From Paludibacter sp. (GTDB lineage: Bacteria; Bacteroidota; Bacteroidia; Bacteroidales; Paludibacteraceae), in contig JAMPAY010000014.1 of NCBI GenBank assembly GCA_023666945.1, positions 1 through 61,899 on the forward strand: a stretch of DNA of 61,899 bases, read 5' to 3'. Each line of letters opens with the position of its first letter. The first letter of the stretch is position 1. Shown here in pieces: positions 53,012 to 61,899 of this stretch. A model generated the notes under the pieces. The model saw only the letters and a program-made list of their open reading frames with translations. It made no database searches and was not told the origin of the DNA. The translations under genes were made by a program, and so were the position numbers.

Positions 53012-54247
53012 TCAAAATTTGCCTCCTGCGCCTCCTCCGAAACTTATTCCTCCAGAGAAACTGCCTCCCGAGAATCCTCCTCCTCCATGTCCTCCGTTAC
53101 CACCGGTTACCACCACAACGGGCAGTTTGGGTAATGTGTAGAGTTTTACATCGGTGGCTCCGCAGTGCCGGCAATGATAGGTTTTCTCGCCGGTACCATT
53201 GCGAAGTTGTGTGGCACTTTGCAGTATTACATCGCTCAGCAGGGTATAGGTAACGGCATGGCAATGCGGACAACGGCTGTAAAGTGTTTGTTGAGCCGTG
53301 TAGGGTAATACGAGGTGATTTTTGCAATCGGGGCACAGCCATACATCGTAATCCACCGAATGTACCTGTTCTTCGGCTTGTTCCGCTGTGTTGAGAAAAC
53401 GGTCTTCTTCCTGCTCGCTGAGTAGGTGCATGATGTGGTGGCATTGCGGACATGCCATGGGGAGCAATCGCAGCCGTTCTATCGCTTGTTTGTACCACCA
53501 CCAAAATAATGCACACGGCAATGGGAAAAAGATGGCGCAGATTTTGTAAATATAGAGGTTATTTTGCGCTTGACGGTAGCGGATATTGTTGAGTGCAAGT
53601 GAATTGCTGCCGAGTTGGCGATATGCTCCGATGGCAAGCAAGATAAGCAGAAAGAACGACAGACAAAAATAGCCGGTGAGCAAATCAATTCCGGCGCTAT
53701 CTGCGGGATGATAGTCAAGCAATAGTTCTTGCAGGGCATCGTCGGTGGTGAGGCGTTCTTGCAAGGCTCTTGCACCCGCTAACAGACCTGCGTCCCATTG
53801 GGCATCGGCAAGCAATGGTATCATGTCGTTGTTGAGTATATCCGCACATACGGCATCGGTGAGAATGCCCTCTATGCCACCTCCTGTGTGTATGCGTATG
53901 TCGTGCGATTGCTTGACCAATAGTATCAGTACTCCCGTATTCCTGCCCTTTTTGCCGATACCCCAATAGTTAAACAATGTTTGGGCAAAATCCATTGCAT
54001 CAGCGGGAGAAGTCATTTCTTCGATGGCAACTATCGCCATCTCTACCTCGGTTTTCCGTTCTGTTTGAGCGGCTATACTGTTTAATTCGGCTACTGCATT
54101 GGCAGAGAGGATATGGTCGGGATTGGCGACATACCAACGCATGTCTGCGTTGTGGGGATTGGGAACAGAGGTGGGACTGTAACCACCGGCTATCACCACG
54201 AGAGAGATACATGTATATAATAGGAATAAGGGAAGACGTCTTTTCAT
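53012..54247 (-). CDS. TPM-domain (YgcG-like) membrane protein with zinc-ribbon region
   Basis: A 411-residue protein with signal peptide, a TPM domain at about 38-165 (NAVAELNSIAAQTERKTEVE, IRIHTGGGIEGILTD), two hydrophobic segments and a cytoplasmic-side region with four C-x2-C pairs (ACPQCHH, LCPDCKN, RCPHCHA, CRHCGAT) that look like two zinc ribbons. The C-terminus is a Gly/Ser/Phe-rich tail as in YgcG. Paired with LemA downstream in one operon. TPM domains are often linked to membrane protein quality or photosystem repair; the role here is unknown. Confidence 0.9.
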   Translation of the reverse strand: MKRRLPLFLLYTCISLVVIAGGYSPTSVPNPHNADMRWYVANPDHILSANAVAELNSIAAQTERKTEVEMAIVAIEEMTSPADAMDFAQTLFNYWGIGKKGRNTGVLILLVKQSHDIRIHTGGGIEGILTDAVCADILNNDMIPLLADAQWDAGLLAGARALQERLTTDDALQELLLDYHPADSAGIDLLTGYFCLSFFLLILLAIGAYRQLGSNSLALNNIRYRQAQNNLYIYKICAIFFPLPCALFWWWYKQAIERLRLLPMACPQCHHIMHLLSEQEEDRFLNTAEQAEEQVHSVDYDVWLCPDCKNHLVLPYTAQQTLYSRCPHCHAVTYTLLSDVILQSATQLRNGTGEKTYHCRHCGATDVKLYTLPKLPVVVVTGGNGGHGGGGFSGGSFSGGISFGGGAGGKF

Positions 54248-54261
54248 AGGAGTGTTTTATG

Positions 54262-54293
54262 TTTGCAGAAAAGGATTTTATTCTGTACCTTTG
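54262..54293 (+). promoter_or_regulatory. Sigma-ABfr promoter for RNase H gene, located beyond tRNA-Arg
   Basis: TTTG (54262-54265), 20-bp spacer, TACCTTTG (54286-54293). The predicted transcript starts at about 54299, crosses the whole tRNA gene in antisense (54306-54377) and reaches the RNase H ATG at 54432. Confidence 0.65.
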
Positions 54294-54305
54294 CAGCGTA
54301 ATTGG

Positions 54306-54377
54306 TACCTCCGTTGGGAATCGAACCCAAATCTAAAGTTTAGGAAACTCGTATTCTATCCGTTGAACTACAGAGGC
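54306..54377 (-). tRNA. tRNA-Arg (anticodon CCU)
   Basis: 72-nt cloverleaf on the minus strand. Acceptor GCCTCTG pairs with CGGAGGT (first pair G-U); D arm GTTC/GAAT; anticodon loop TTCCTAA gives CCT, reading AGG; T arm TTGGG-TTCGATT-CCCAA; discriminator A. CCA is not encoded in full. A TATCTTTG box lies just upstream on the minus strand (54401-54408). Confidence 0.93.
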
Positions 54378-54400
54378 AGACCTTACGATCGTTTCGAGCG

Positions 54401-54408
54401 CAAAGATA
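54401..54408 (-). promoter_or_regulatory. -7 box for tRNA-Arg
   Basis: TATCTTTG on the minus strand, 24 bp before the tRNA. No TTG at the usual distance. Confidence 0.5.
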
Positions 54409-54431
54409 CGATAATTATTTCAATCGGAAAA

Positions 54432-55067
54432 ATGAAAAAGAAAATATACGTGGTGTGGGCAGGTAAGCAGCCGGGTATTTATACTTCGTGGGAAGAGTGC
54501 GAGCGGCAGGTGAAGAATTATGCCGGTGCGCGTTTCAAAGGGTTTGCCTCGATGCAGGAGGCGGAACAAGCCTATGTAGCCGCTCCCGAAGCGTATGTTG
54601 GTAAGGCGGTAAAGCCTATGTTCAACAGACAAACGCACAACGTTGATCGGTCGGCACATCAACCGCAATATCCCGCACTGGCTGTTGATGCGGCTTGTTC
54701 GGGCAATCCGGGTGTAATGGAGTTTAGAGGTGTTATTGTCGACACGGGAACGGAAGTGTTTAGGCGGGGACCATTTAAGCATGGGACAAATAATATAGGC
54801 GAGTTTTTGGCTATTGTGTTGGGCTTGGCATGGCTGCAACAGAATAATCTGCCTTGGTTGCTCTATTCCGATAGCCGGACAGCACTCTCGTGGGTGCAAA
54901 AGAAAAAAGCCAATAGCAAACTGGAACGCACTGCAGAAAATGCCGTTTTGTTTGATATGCTTGCAACAGCGGAACAATGGCTGCGGCAGCACTCCTATAC
55001 CACCGAAATCCGTAAATGGGATACGGAACAATGGGGCGAAATTCCTGCCGATTTTGGTAGAAAATAG
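54432..55067 (+). CDS. Ribonuclease H with N-terminal viroplasmin-like domain
   Basis: A 211-residue RNase HI-type protein that cuts RNA in RNA-DNA hybrids. N-terminal viroplasmin/RNase H-associated hybrid-binding domain (about 3-48; YVVWAGKQPGIYTSWEEC). Catalytic domain from about 82: Asp86 in LAVDAACSGNPG, Glu124 in NNIGEFLAI, Asp147 in LLYSDSRTALSW and a final Asp in IPADFGRK. The frame runs upstream across the tRNA to 54252, but that extension is antisense tRNA and not protein; the ATG at 54432 is right. The only clear plus-strand promoter is beyond the tRNA gene. Confidence 0.93.
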   Translation: MKKKIYVVWAGKQPGIYTSWEECERQVKNYAGARFKGFASMQEAEQAYVAAPEAYVGKAVKPMFNRQTHNVDRSAHQPQYPALAVDAACSGNPGVMEFRGVIVDTGTEVFRRGPFKHGTNNIGEFLAIVLGLAWLQQNNLPWLLYSDSRTALSWVQKKKANSKLERTAENAVLFDMLATAEQWLRQHSYTTEIRKWDTEQWGEIPADFGRK

Positions 55068-55119
55068 ATGCTCTTTTTATTGGAAATTTTATCAAATTGT
55101 ATTTTATTTCCTTATTCTC

Positions 55120-55151
55120 TTGTATTTGTAAAAAATATAATATTACCTTTG
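55120..55151 (+). promoter_or_regulatory. Promoter for lipoprotein gene 55302
   Basis: TTG (55120-55122), 21-bp spacer, TACCTTTG (55144-55151). A leader of about 145 nt follows. Confidence 0.55.
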
Positions 55152-55155
55152 ACGG

Positions 55156-55218
55156 CGAAAGTGGTTACGCTTTCGTGGTTTCTTAATGCCTTATTTCTCA
55201 CTTGTGGAGATAAGCATT
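55156..55218 (+). promoter_or_regulatory. Two hairpins in the leader of the 55302 gene
   Basis: Hairpin 1: CGAAAGTG (55156-55163) with CGCTTTCG (55168-55175), loop GTTA, at the expected RNA 5' end. Hairpin 2: 55185-55199 with 55207-55218, with two bulged bases. Neither is followed by a T run, so they look like leader structure rather than terminators. Confidence 0.5.
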
Positions 55219-55301
55219 ATAAAACGTAGGTGCATTTTTACAATATTAATCTTCCAAATAGAACTATATTGTAATTATTAATTCTAATAACACATTAACC
55301 C

Positions 55302-55952
55302 ATGAAACGAATTTATCTTTTCTTTTGTCTATGCCTGAGTGTATTGCTTTGGGTGTCTTGTAACAGTCAGACACAACCCGAAGAACCATACTATAACGAA
55401 CTGGAACTGACAACATTGATGTCGGAATATGCACCTTATATTATGCGCTGGCTGCCTTATCAAGCAGGTGATTCTGTGGTTCTTACCGATGATACGGATA
55501 CTTTCTGTTTGCATATTCATCGAGTAACCGATACCATTATGGTGCCGGTTGTTGAAAGTGAATATCCCGATAAGGATTGCGATTGTGTAGTGTTTCATCA
55601 TACGGTGTGCTGTCGCACTATAGCATTTACATGTGCCGACGAGCAAGAGGCTCAACTGACGCTCGCCATCATAGGAAGCAAGATTCTGCCATGGGATGGT
55701 AGGTGGAGGCTTATATGGAATCCTGCTCCCGGTAAGGGAAGATATTCGACCCGTTTTGGTATGACCGACGATGCAGACAAGTCGGTATCTCCCGCTTTTG
55801 CCGATTGCTTCCCCTTGGAAAGAGATTTGGCAATCGAAACAATTATATATCAGTCGTTGGATTCTATCTGTATCACTTGCGATAAGGGAATTACACGCAT
55901 TGTGGATAAGGCGGGGCGTAACTATACTTTGTCGTTACCCATTACGGAATAG
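55302..55952 (+). CDS. Lipoprotein of unknown function
   Basis: A 216-residue lipoprotein (lipobox WVSC, Cys20, followed by NSQTQPEE). A beta-rich body with several Cys (CDCVVFHHTVCCRTIAFTC) and a repeating pattern of T/V strands. The Cys-rich stretch at about 93-110 is unusual for an exported Bacteroidota lipoprotein. No domain could be named. It has a separate promoter and a structured leader of about 145 nt. Followed 204 bp later by gapA, with no clear terminator between them. Confidence 0.75.
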   Translation: MKRIYLFFCLCLSVLLWVSCNSQTQPEEPYYNELELTTLMSEYAPYIMRWLPYQAGDSVVLTDDTDTFCLHIHRVTDTIMVPVVESEYPDKDCDCVVFHHTVCCRTIAFTCADEQEAQLTLAIIGSKILPWDGRWRLIWNPAPGKGRYSTRFGMTDDADKSVSPAFADCFPLERDLAIETIIYQSLDSICITCDKGITRIVDKAGRNYTLSLPITE

Positions 55953-56087
55953 CGGATGCAATAAATGTCAGTGCCGTAACAGTACTCAATTTAACCCCAA
56001 TCCATAGATAGGTCTCTCTTTTGCAATACCTACTTTACAAAAACAAAAAAATATAATGAAATATATCCCTAATCCAACTCTTTTTCG

Positions 56088-56095
56088 TAATTTTG
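56088..56095 (+). promoter_or_regulatory. -7 box for gapA
   Basis: TAATTTTG about 60 bp before the ATG, with an A/T-rich leader. A -33 TTG is not obvious. Confidence 0.45.
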
Positions 56096-56150
56096 CACGT
56101 CCTTTTAAGGGATATATTCGAATGATAATGTTTAACTAATTAAACAATAA

Positions 56151-57167
<1,017 letters not shown>

Positions 57168-57194
57168 TATCTGTAAATAACCATAAACCATTTA

Positions 57195-57235
57195 AGCGGG
57201 TATGTCTTTGATAGAAGATATACCCGCTCTTTTTG
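57195..57235 (+). terminator. Rho-independent terminator of gapA
   Basis: 14-bp stem with one G-T pair (57195-57208 with 57215-57228), 6-nt loop, then C and five T. Confidence 0.9.
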
Positions 57236-57564
57236 TATAGATGGAATCCGTACGGGGTGGGGATAAAGACTCTATGCTTTGCGTCTTTTATATAGCAGAA
57301 TTACGGGTGATTGGCGATATGTGGAATATGGAATAATCAGTAATGAGTTATCTTGGCTGCTTTTCTGCCGGCACAATAATAAAAACAGGGGCAATTTTTG
57401 TTATCAATACTTGAAATGGCGAATTTGATGTATCATTTGTAATAAAGGATCTGTGCCGGATTGGCAAATTGTTAGCGGATGTATACGCGCACTTGTGTTG
57501 TATTGTAAAATTGCTTGTATAATGATAGTATATTTTCTATTCTGTTAAATAAAAATGATAATAG
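57236..57564. other. Intergenic region between gapA and a secreted-protein gene
   Basis: About 330 bp of AT-rich sequence without a coding frame. No strong hairpin, no known RNA family and no copy of the 11-bp-unit element was recognised. Confidence 0.5.
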
Positions 57565-57595
57565 TTGTTTATGTAAAAAAAAAGATATACCTTTG
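57565..57595 (+). promoter_or_regulatory. Sigma-ABfr promoter for secreted protein gene
   Basis: TTG (57565-57567), 20-bp spacer, TACCTTTG (57588-57595). A leader of about 70 nt follows. Confidence 0.75.
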
Positions 57596-57669
57596 CAACG
57601 ATTTGTAAGTGATATTGCTTAATAAATATACAAAAAATAGATATGTTTAACTTTTAATTAGAACAAGGT

Positions 57670-59283
57670 ATGAAAAAGATTACGCTTATTGCAAGTGCAT
57701 TGTTAGTGGCTTCTTCGCTTATGGCTACCACCGCCCTGAAAGCGGACAAATTAAGCGAAGTGCAGAATAAGGCAACAGATGTTGTAGCACTGCAGAGTTT
57801 GAATGCGGCAATGTCGCTTGACACCAAAGTGGCCAAAGCACCTGCAGCAACCAATGCTATTGCTTCAGTAGTGGTTGGCGCACAAACCGGTATGGGAACT
57901 GCTCCTTTCGTTTGGACATCGGAAAACTCTGCTTATTTCCTGTTTACCGTATATACAGCCGAAAAGAAAGTTGCACTGCAGGCGGGTTATTATGGAGCCG
58001 CTCAATTTGCTGTTAGCGGACAGACTAATACTTATGCTTGGAATCTGGCAGATTTAGTATATAATGCCACCAACCACGCACAGTCGGCTTTGCCCGCAGG
58101 AAAATGGTATATCTCGGTTACGGGATATAATGCACAAGGCACTACACCTGTACTCTCGGAAGCCGAATGTGTGAGCGAATTGTTTGAAATTGTCAGTTAC
58201 GACGTAACAGGTTTTTCTGCCAAACTGAATGAGGACAATACCAAATTAACGATTAATTTCGATGTGCTCACATTGCCTGACAATCACTTCTATGGCATAC
58301 AGATTACGCAAGGGACTACTACAATTTTCAATAACTATAGCACACAAGAAATGCTACAATTGCCGTATACATTTGATGTTGAAACAGGCAAGAGTTACAC
58401 TATCAGAATCATTGCGTTGGAAATTTATAACAGTCAGTTGTTCTATGCTTGCGAGAACTATGTGGAAGAAACAATCACTGTGGGTGTCAATCCTTTGACT
58501 CCTAAAAACCTTTCTGCAACGGTAACCGGCGATACGGTTCTTTTGCAATGGACTGCCGATGAGAAGGCTGAATATTATTGGATTGATATCTATGATAGTG
58601 AGGAGAATGCAGTTTCGCTTACAAGAAGTTATACCACCAACAGTTATTTCGCAGTAATCTTGGCTCCCGATGAATATACATGGAGCGTAACGGCAATGGC
58701 AGTAGATGGTACGTATCTTTATGACGCATCGGAACCTGTGTTTGGTGATGAATTTTATACCTCTGATATTGTAGCCCCCGAAATTACAGACATTACAGTA
58801 TCCGATATCACCGACAAGTCGGCAAAAGTTACATTTAAGGTAACCGATAAATATACTGCTGCAGAAGATTTGCAAGTAGTTATTCAGGATGCGAATTGGT
58901 TGGAAATTGCATTCCCCGAACTGCAAGCCGACGGAACATTTGCCGCCGATATTACCATGGTACCCGGTGATGGTGATTATGAAGCATTAAAACCGAATAC
59001 GGAATACACATTCAGCATTGCTATTTACGATAGCAGTTGGAATTCTGCTCAGGCAGAGTTCTCTTTCACAACCACATCAGGAACGGCTTTGGATGATATT
59101 GCCACTATAGGTCTTTCCTATACGGATGGTATTATCAATAATGCTAATGCTCAATATTTGAGAGTTTACAATGCAGCAGGAATGCTGGTTGCAGCAGGGA
59201 ATGGCAATATCAATATGAGTGGTATGACCGAGGGTGTATATATGGTTGCAGCACAGCAAGGTACATTCAAGGTGGTTAAATAA
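57670..59283 (+). CDS. Secreted fibronectin type III-like protein with sorting domain
   Basis: A 537-residue secreted protein with signal peptide (LIASALLVASSLMATTAL). Domains appear to be repeated beta-sandwiches: an N-terminal part (about 60-180) and two fibronectin type III-like domains (about 275-365, LTPKNLSATVTGDTVLLQWT; and 365-465, APEITDITVSDITDKSAKVT). The C-terminal sorting domain (LRVYNAAGMLVAAGNGNINM to TFKVVK) is typical of T9SS-like cargo. No catalytic domain recognised, so a structural or adhesive surface role is more likely. Followed by a terminator, then two further secreted proteins in the same direction. Confidence 0.83.
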   Translation: MKKITLIASALLVASSLMATTALKADKLSEVQNKATDVVALQSLNAAMSLDTKVAKAPAATNAIASVVVGAQTGMGTAPFVWTSENSAYFLFTVYTAEKKVALQAGYYGAAQFAVSGQTNTYAWNLADLVYNATNHAQSALPAGKWYISVTGYNAQGTTPVLSEAECVSELFEIVSYDVTGFSAKLNEDNTKLTINFDVLTLPDNHFYGIQITQGTTTIFNNYSTQEMLQLPYTFDVETGKSYTIRIIALEIYNSQLFYACENYVEETITVGVNPLTPKNLSATVTGDTVLLQWTADEKAEYYWIDIYDSEENAVSLTRSYTTNSYFAVILAPDEYTWSVTAMAVDGTYLYDASEPVFGDEFYTSDIVAPEITDITVSDITDKSAKVTFKVTDKYTAAEDLQVVIQDANWLEIAFPELQADGTFAADITMVPGDGDYEALKPNTEYTFSIAIYDSSWNSAQAEFSFTTTSGTALDDIATIGLSYTDGIINNANAQYLRVYNAAGMLVAAGNGNINMSGMTEGVYMVAAQQGTFKVVK

Positions 59284-59303
59284 CCTGATTATTAAATACA
59301 TCT

Positions 59304-59341
59304 ACAAAACGGATGACTTATTTACAAGTCGTCCGTTTTGT
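59304..59341 (+). terminator. Terminator of the fibronectin-like gene
   Basis: 16-bp stem with one G-T pair (59304-59319 with 59326-59341), 6-nt loop; the 3' arm carries TTTTGT. Confidence 0.8.
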
Positions 59342-59359
59342 ACAACTATATGAAATAGT

Positions 59360-59839
59360 ATGAATATGATAAGAAAGTATCTGTTAATCACATTGTACGC
59401 CTTGCTAACCCGGACTGCGATGGCAGATACCATTTTGCAAATAGAGCCGCTTAACGGGGCAGAATCAGAGTTCGCTTTGGCGCAAATAGGGGTTATATCT
59501 TTTCGTAACGATACGGCTTATCTTTTCGCTCATAATGGCGATTTGTTGGGAAAGTCTTGTGTGTTGGACATTCGTAAAGTCGTCTTTGTAGATAAAGATA
59601 CGGCTATTGATGATGTTAATCATAATACGCTTCGTGTGTTCCCCAATCCTACCGCTGATTATTTGGAAGTATGTGGCGTGAGAGATGGCGATTGTGTACG
59701 CATATTCTCACCGGATGGACGTCTTATGCTGACGCAACCCGTTCAAGGAGAATCTGTGTCTGTGCCGGTATCGCAATTGTCGTCAGGCACATGGTTATTG
59801 CAAATCAATATGTCGGTAATTAAGTTTATAAAGCAATGA
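59360..59839 (+). CDS. Small secreted protein with type A sorting domain
   Basis: A 159-residue protein with signal peptide (start MNMIRKYLLITLYALL; a second ATG at 59366 is possible) and a short N-terminal beta-rich part. From about 95 it has a classic type A C-terminal sorting domain of T9SS (LRVFPNPTADYLEV, VRIFSPDGRLML, SSGTWLLQI). The part before (LAQIGVISFRNDTAYLFAHN) resembles a motif often seen at the start of Bacteroidota surface proteins, VDSITF-like. It shares a 4-bp overlap (ATGA) with the next gene, so both are coupled. Confidence 0.8.
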   Translation: MNMIRKYLLITLYALLTRTAMADTILQIEPLNGAESEFALAQIGVISFRNDTAYLFAHNGDLLGKSCVLDIRKVVFVDKDTAIDDVNHNTLRVFPNPTADYLEVCGVRDGDCVRIFSPDGRLMLTQPVQGESVSVPVSQLSSGTWLLQINMSVIKFIKQ

Positions 59840-61158
59840 AACAACTAAGACTTTTTTGTACAACGCTGTTTATAGTGTTGGTAAGTGTAGTGTCGGCACA
59901 GATGCAATTGTGGCGGAACGGGCGTATTATGATGGAGACCGACCCTTTGCTCGTAGATAGTGTGACTTTTGTTGCACCGCAAATGTTGCCCTTTGCTTGT
60001 ACATTTGAATGGGAGTCGCCATTTTCTTTAAGCATTGTGCCTGAAAATAACGATGTAGACTATATATGGGTGGCTACGTCAGATGATGATTATGCCTACT
60101 ATGGTTATACATCTTACGAAGAGGCTTGGCAAACTACCGTTGATATTGCTCAAATGTATGGTGCCTTGGAAGAGTGGAATATGATTGTGCGCGGGCGTTC
60201 GGCGGTAGATCTTTCCGACCCTACATTCATGCAGACGCATTATGTATTAACGGTGGCGGCATGGCAAAACGGGCAACGCAGTTCGGAAATACGGATGTAT
60301 TCTTTCACGCTCACGGAGGAAGGAGGAATACCCGATGTTGTAGCGCAACGATTGTCGGAAAAGGGAACGTCTGTTTCTATGATGCAATTTTGGACAGAGG
60401 GAGAGATTGTAGGAAACATAGCACTGAACAATATCGATAGCATCACTTTTAAGCAGCCAGAACCCGAACCGCTGTTCTATCTGGAAGTGTCTGAAATTAC
60501 CAATATATCCTTTAAGGCTACCATAGTACCGGTTGATGAAGAAATGCTCTACTTTGCCGACTATGTACCTGCATCGGTGGCGGATACGTATACCGATAAC
60601 GACTTTGCACAGGCATATCTCGGGCAGTTGCTCGAACGTTGGAAATACTACTATCCGAATAGTACATTTGAAGAAGCCTTTCTCTATAAGGGTATTAAAA
60701 ACCTGCGTTTTAATGAAGGATTGATGGGGAATACCGACTATTATTTGGTATGTTTTGCAGTTGATACGACCAACTATACCTTGGCAAGCGGACTTTATAA
60801 AGTGCCGTTCACAACCGAACCCACTCCCACAAATCCGGACCTCACTTTTTCCGTAACACTCAATGAATCGAATAATATAGTGACTATTACTCCGTCCGAC
60901 AATACTTCTACTTATTATTGGGGCTATTACGGACCATCGGAGGTGGAGAAATACGGAACACCACAAGAGGCATGGAAAGTGAATGCTGCTAAATACGGGC
61001 GCGACTATTCTTCGCATGGCGAAGACCGATTCAGCATAGGGATGCAAGCCATGGAAACCGGATTGCACTATTTGGTTATAGGCGGTTACGATGGTATGCA
61101 AACAACTACACTTTTTGTGTGGGAGTTTACGGTTACCGATGATATGTTGCCCTTTTGA
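59836..61158 (+). CDS. Secreted multi-repeat beta-rich protein
   Basis: A 440-residue secreted protein with signal peptide (LFCTTLFIVLVSVVSAQ). Starts MQLWRNGRIMMETDPLLVDS and later MQFWTEGEIVGNIALNNIDS: two copies of the 'xWxxGxxxxxxxxxxDSxTF' motif often found at the N-terminal end of Bacteroidota surface proteins. The rest contains beta-sandwich-like repeats with a YYWGYYG / YVWVATSDDDYAYYGY-type motif that occurs at about 70-95 and 350-375. It lacks a clear sorting domain. Translationally coupled with the 59360 gene. A strong terminator follows. Confidence 0.75.
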   Translation: MKQLRLFCTTLFIVLVSVVSAQMQLWRNGRIMMETDPLLVDSVTFVAPQMLPFACTFEWESPFSLSIVPENNDVDYIWVATSDDDYAYYGYTSYEEAWQTTVDIAQMYGALEEWNMIVRGRSAVDLSDPTFMQTHYVLTVAAWQNGQRSSEIRMYSFTLTEEGGIPDVVAQRLSEKGTSVSMMQFWTEGEIVGNIALNNIDSITFKQPEPEPLFYLEVSEITNISFKATIVPVDEEMLYFADYVPASVADTYTDNDFAQAYLGQLLERWKYYYPNSTFEEAFLYKGIKNLRFNEGLMGNTDYYLVCFAVDTTNYTLASGLYKVPFTTEPTPTNPDLTFSVTLNESNNIVTITPSDNTSTYYWGYYGPSEVEKYGTPQEAWKVNAAKYGRDYSSHGEDRFSIGMQAMETGLHYLVIGGYDGMQTTTLFVWEFTVTDDMLPF

Positions 61159-61210
61159 AATAGATAGAATATAACAATGCGGAGCATTGATCAGATATGC
61201 CTGCTAATAG

Positions 61211-61252
61211 ATTATCCCTCTTATCTTGAGATATTGAGATGAGAGGGATAAT
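61211..61252 (+). terminator. Terminator of the 59836 gene
   Basis: 16-bp stem with one G-T pair (61211-61226 with 61237-61252), 10-nt loop; TTGTTTGTTT follows. Confidence 0.8.
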
Positions 61253-61350
61253 TGTTTGTTTACTTCTCGTGTGCAGATAGTTTGACAGATGAATGCTTTG
61301 CAGATTTTCGTGAAATTCGTAAAAAATGTACATTTTTTTGTTTGACTGAC

Positions 61351-61380
61351 TTGTAGTGTCAGTTATAGGCAGTAATTTTG
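61351..61380 (+). promoter_or_regulatory. Sigma-ABfr promoter for repeat lipoprotein
   Basis: TTG (61351-61353), 19-bp spacer, TAATTTTG (61373-61380). About 20-nt leader to the ATG. Confidence 0.75.
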
Positions 61381-61405
61381 CTGTCGATATAAAAACACAG
61401 ATGGT

Positions 61406-61771
61406 ATGAAGAAACTACTTACGCTTATTTGTATGGGGATAATTCTCGTTTCCTGTGGTGACAGTATCGGTGGAGTTGTATCTTCTGATGGTGTTACATA
61501 TGTATATGCAGGCTATTCAAATATAACCCCGGAATATACCATTCGTGGCAAGTATATCTACAAGGGGTATAGTACAAGTAGTTCGGTTTATAATATTAAC
61601 GGTGATTATATTTACCAAGGCTACTCAGGCATCAGTCCCGTTTATCATATTCAAGGTAAATATATTTACCAAGGTTATAGTTCGGTTGATCCTGTATATA
61701 ATTTTACAGATAAATATGTGTACAAAGGGTATAGCAGTACAAATCCGGTTTTTAACTATGTTACCAAATGA
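61406..61771 (+). CDS. Lipoprotein built of five 18-residue repeats
   Basis: A 121-residue lipoprotein (signal peptide, lipobox LVSC, Cys17). Residues 32-121 are exactly five 18-residue repeats with the form Y-[IV]-Y-x-G-Y-S-x3-P-V-Y-x-I-x-x-K, running to the last residue. No insertions occur between units. The Tyr-rich beta-turn pattern predicts a small beta-propeller or beta-solenoid; the layout recalls small 'beta flower' or WG-repeat proteins, but no family can be named with certainty. It is monocistronic with a good promoter. Probably an outer-membrane or periplasmic binding protein; function unknown. Confidence 0.85.
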   Translation: MKKLLTLICMGIILVSCGDSIGGVVSSDGVTYVYAGYSNITPEYTIRGKYIYKGYSTSSSVYNINGDYIYQGYSGISPVYHIQGKYIYQGYSSVDPVYNFTDKYVYKGYSSTNPVFNYVTK

Positions 61772-61899
61772 TTCGGATAGGGTATCTATAAATAGGGAAG
61801 GGGGATTCCTGCCATGGAGCAGTAGATGCCGACTTTGTACGGGGTAACCTGTTGGTTGAATTAAATCAGTGAATATTTTATCTGCCCAATTGGACGATG
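61772..61899. other. Sequence after last gene, nothing recognised
   Basis: 128 bp with no open frame of note. Confidence 0.4.

Noticed and set aside
54252..54431. N-terminal extension of the RNase H reading frame
   Set aside because: It is the antisense of tRNA-Arg plus flanks; the viroplasmin-like domain begins at the ATG at 54432.

Overview
The window is a stretch of a Bacteroidota (Bacteroidales-type) chromosome. The evidence is the sigma-ABfr style promoters (TTG, about 20 bp, TAnnTTTG), A-rich leaders with almost no Shine-Dalgarno sites, a SusC/SusD polysaccharide utilization locus, BspA-like leucine-rich repeats, several secreted proteins with type IX-secretion-like C-terminal domains, a pyrophosphate-dependent phosphofructokinase, and a DksA-like protein whose zinc cysteines are missing. 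One tRNA is present, no rRNA, and no transposase, integrase or CRISPR array was seen.

Layout: 1-1.8 kb, the 3' part of a BspA-like surface protein and a small unknown gene. 2.1-6.8 kb, an operon with a peptidoglycan glycosyltransferase, an M20 peptidase, aspartokinase and diaminopimelate decarboxylase. 6.9-8.6 kb (minus), DksA-like, LspA and DUF4296 lipoprotein genes. 8.9-11.8 kb, an outer-membrane beta-barrel protein. 11.8-20.7 kb (minus), a seven-gene envelope-polysaccharide operon: 4,6-dehydratase, WecA-like initiator, ABC-F ATPase, deacetylase, glycosyltransferase, HAD protein and a membrane protein. 21-26.4 kb, panB and two large secreted proteins. 26.5-29.5 kb (minus), an AT-rich insert with a restriction-type nuclease, a WYL regulator and a lipoprotein, with a large inverted repeat on each side. 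29.5-32.2 kb (minus), a HAD phosphatase, Bcp peroxiredoxin, membrane proteins and a decayed gene. 32.7-34.9 kb, a secreted protein, an ECF sigma factor and a TM protein. 34.9-36 kb, flavodoxin-like and HIT proteins. 36.2-48.2 kb, a glucan utilization locus (GH97, SusD, SusC, an unknown secreted protein, a divergent GH87-like enzyme and a DUF6377 regulator). 48.3-54.2 kb (minus), a repeat protein, Pfp, DUF2461, DUF456, LemA and TPM proteins. 54.3-61.8 kb, tRNA-Arg, RNase H, a lipoprotein, GapA, secreted proteins and a lipoprotein built of 18-residue repeats.

The most unusual signals are non-coding. (1) A dispersed element of 11-bp units (consensus CGAGAYCRTAA) occurs four times with 2, 3, 4 and 5 units. 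Each copy is intergenic and lies 125-195 bp upstream of, and in the same orientation as, the next gene (outer-membrane protein, panB, the sigma operon, pfp). (2) A TTGGCAC-N5-TTG(C/T) motif resembling sigma-54 promoters lies in front of four genes. (3) Two 16-bp tandem repeats sit directly before the nuclease start codon, next to the WYL regulator gene. (4) The only clear RNase H promoter lies beyond the tRNA-Arg gene, so its leader would be antisense to the tRNA. The clearest metabolic system is the GH87/GH97 locus, probably for an alpha-1,3-containing glucan.
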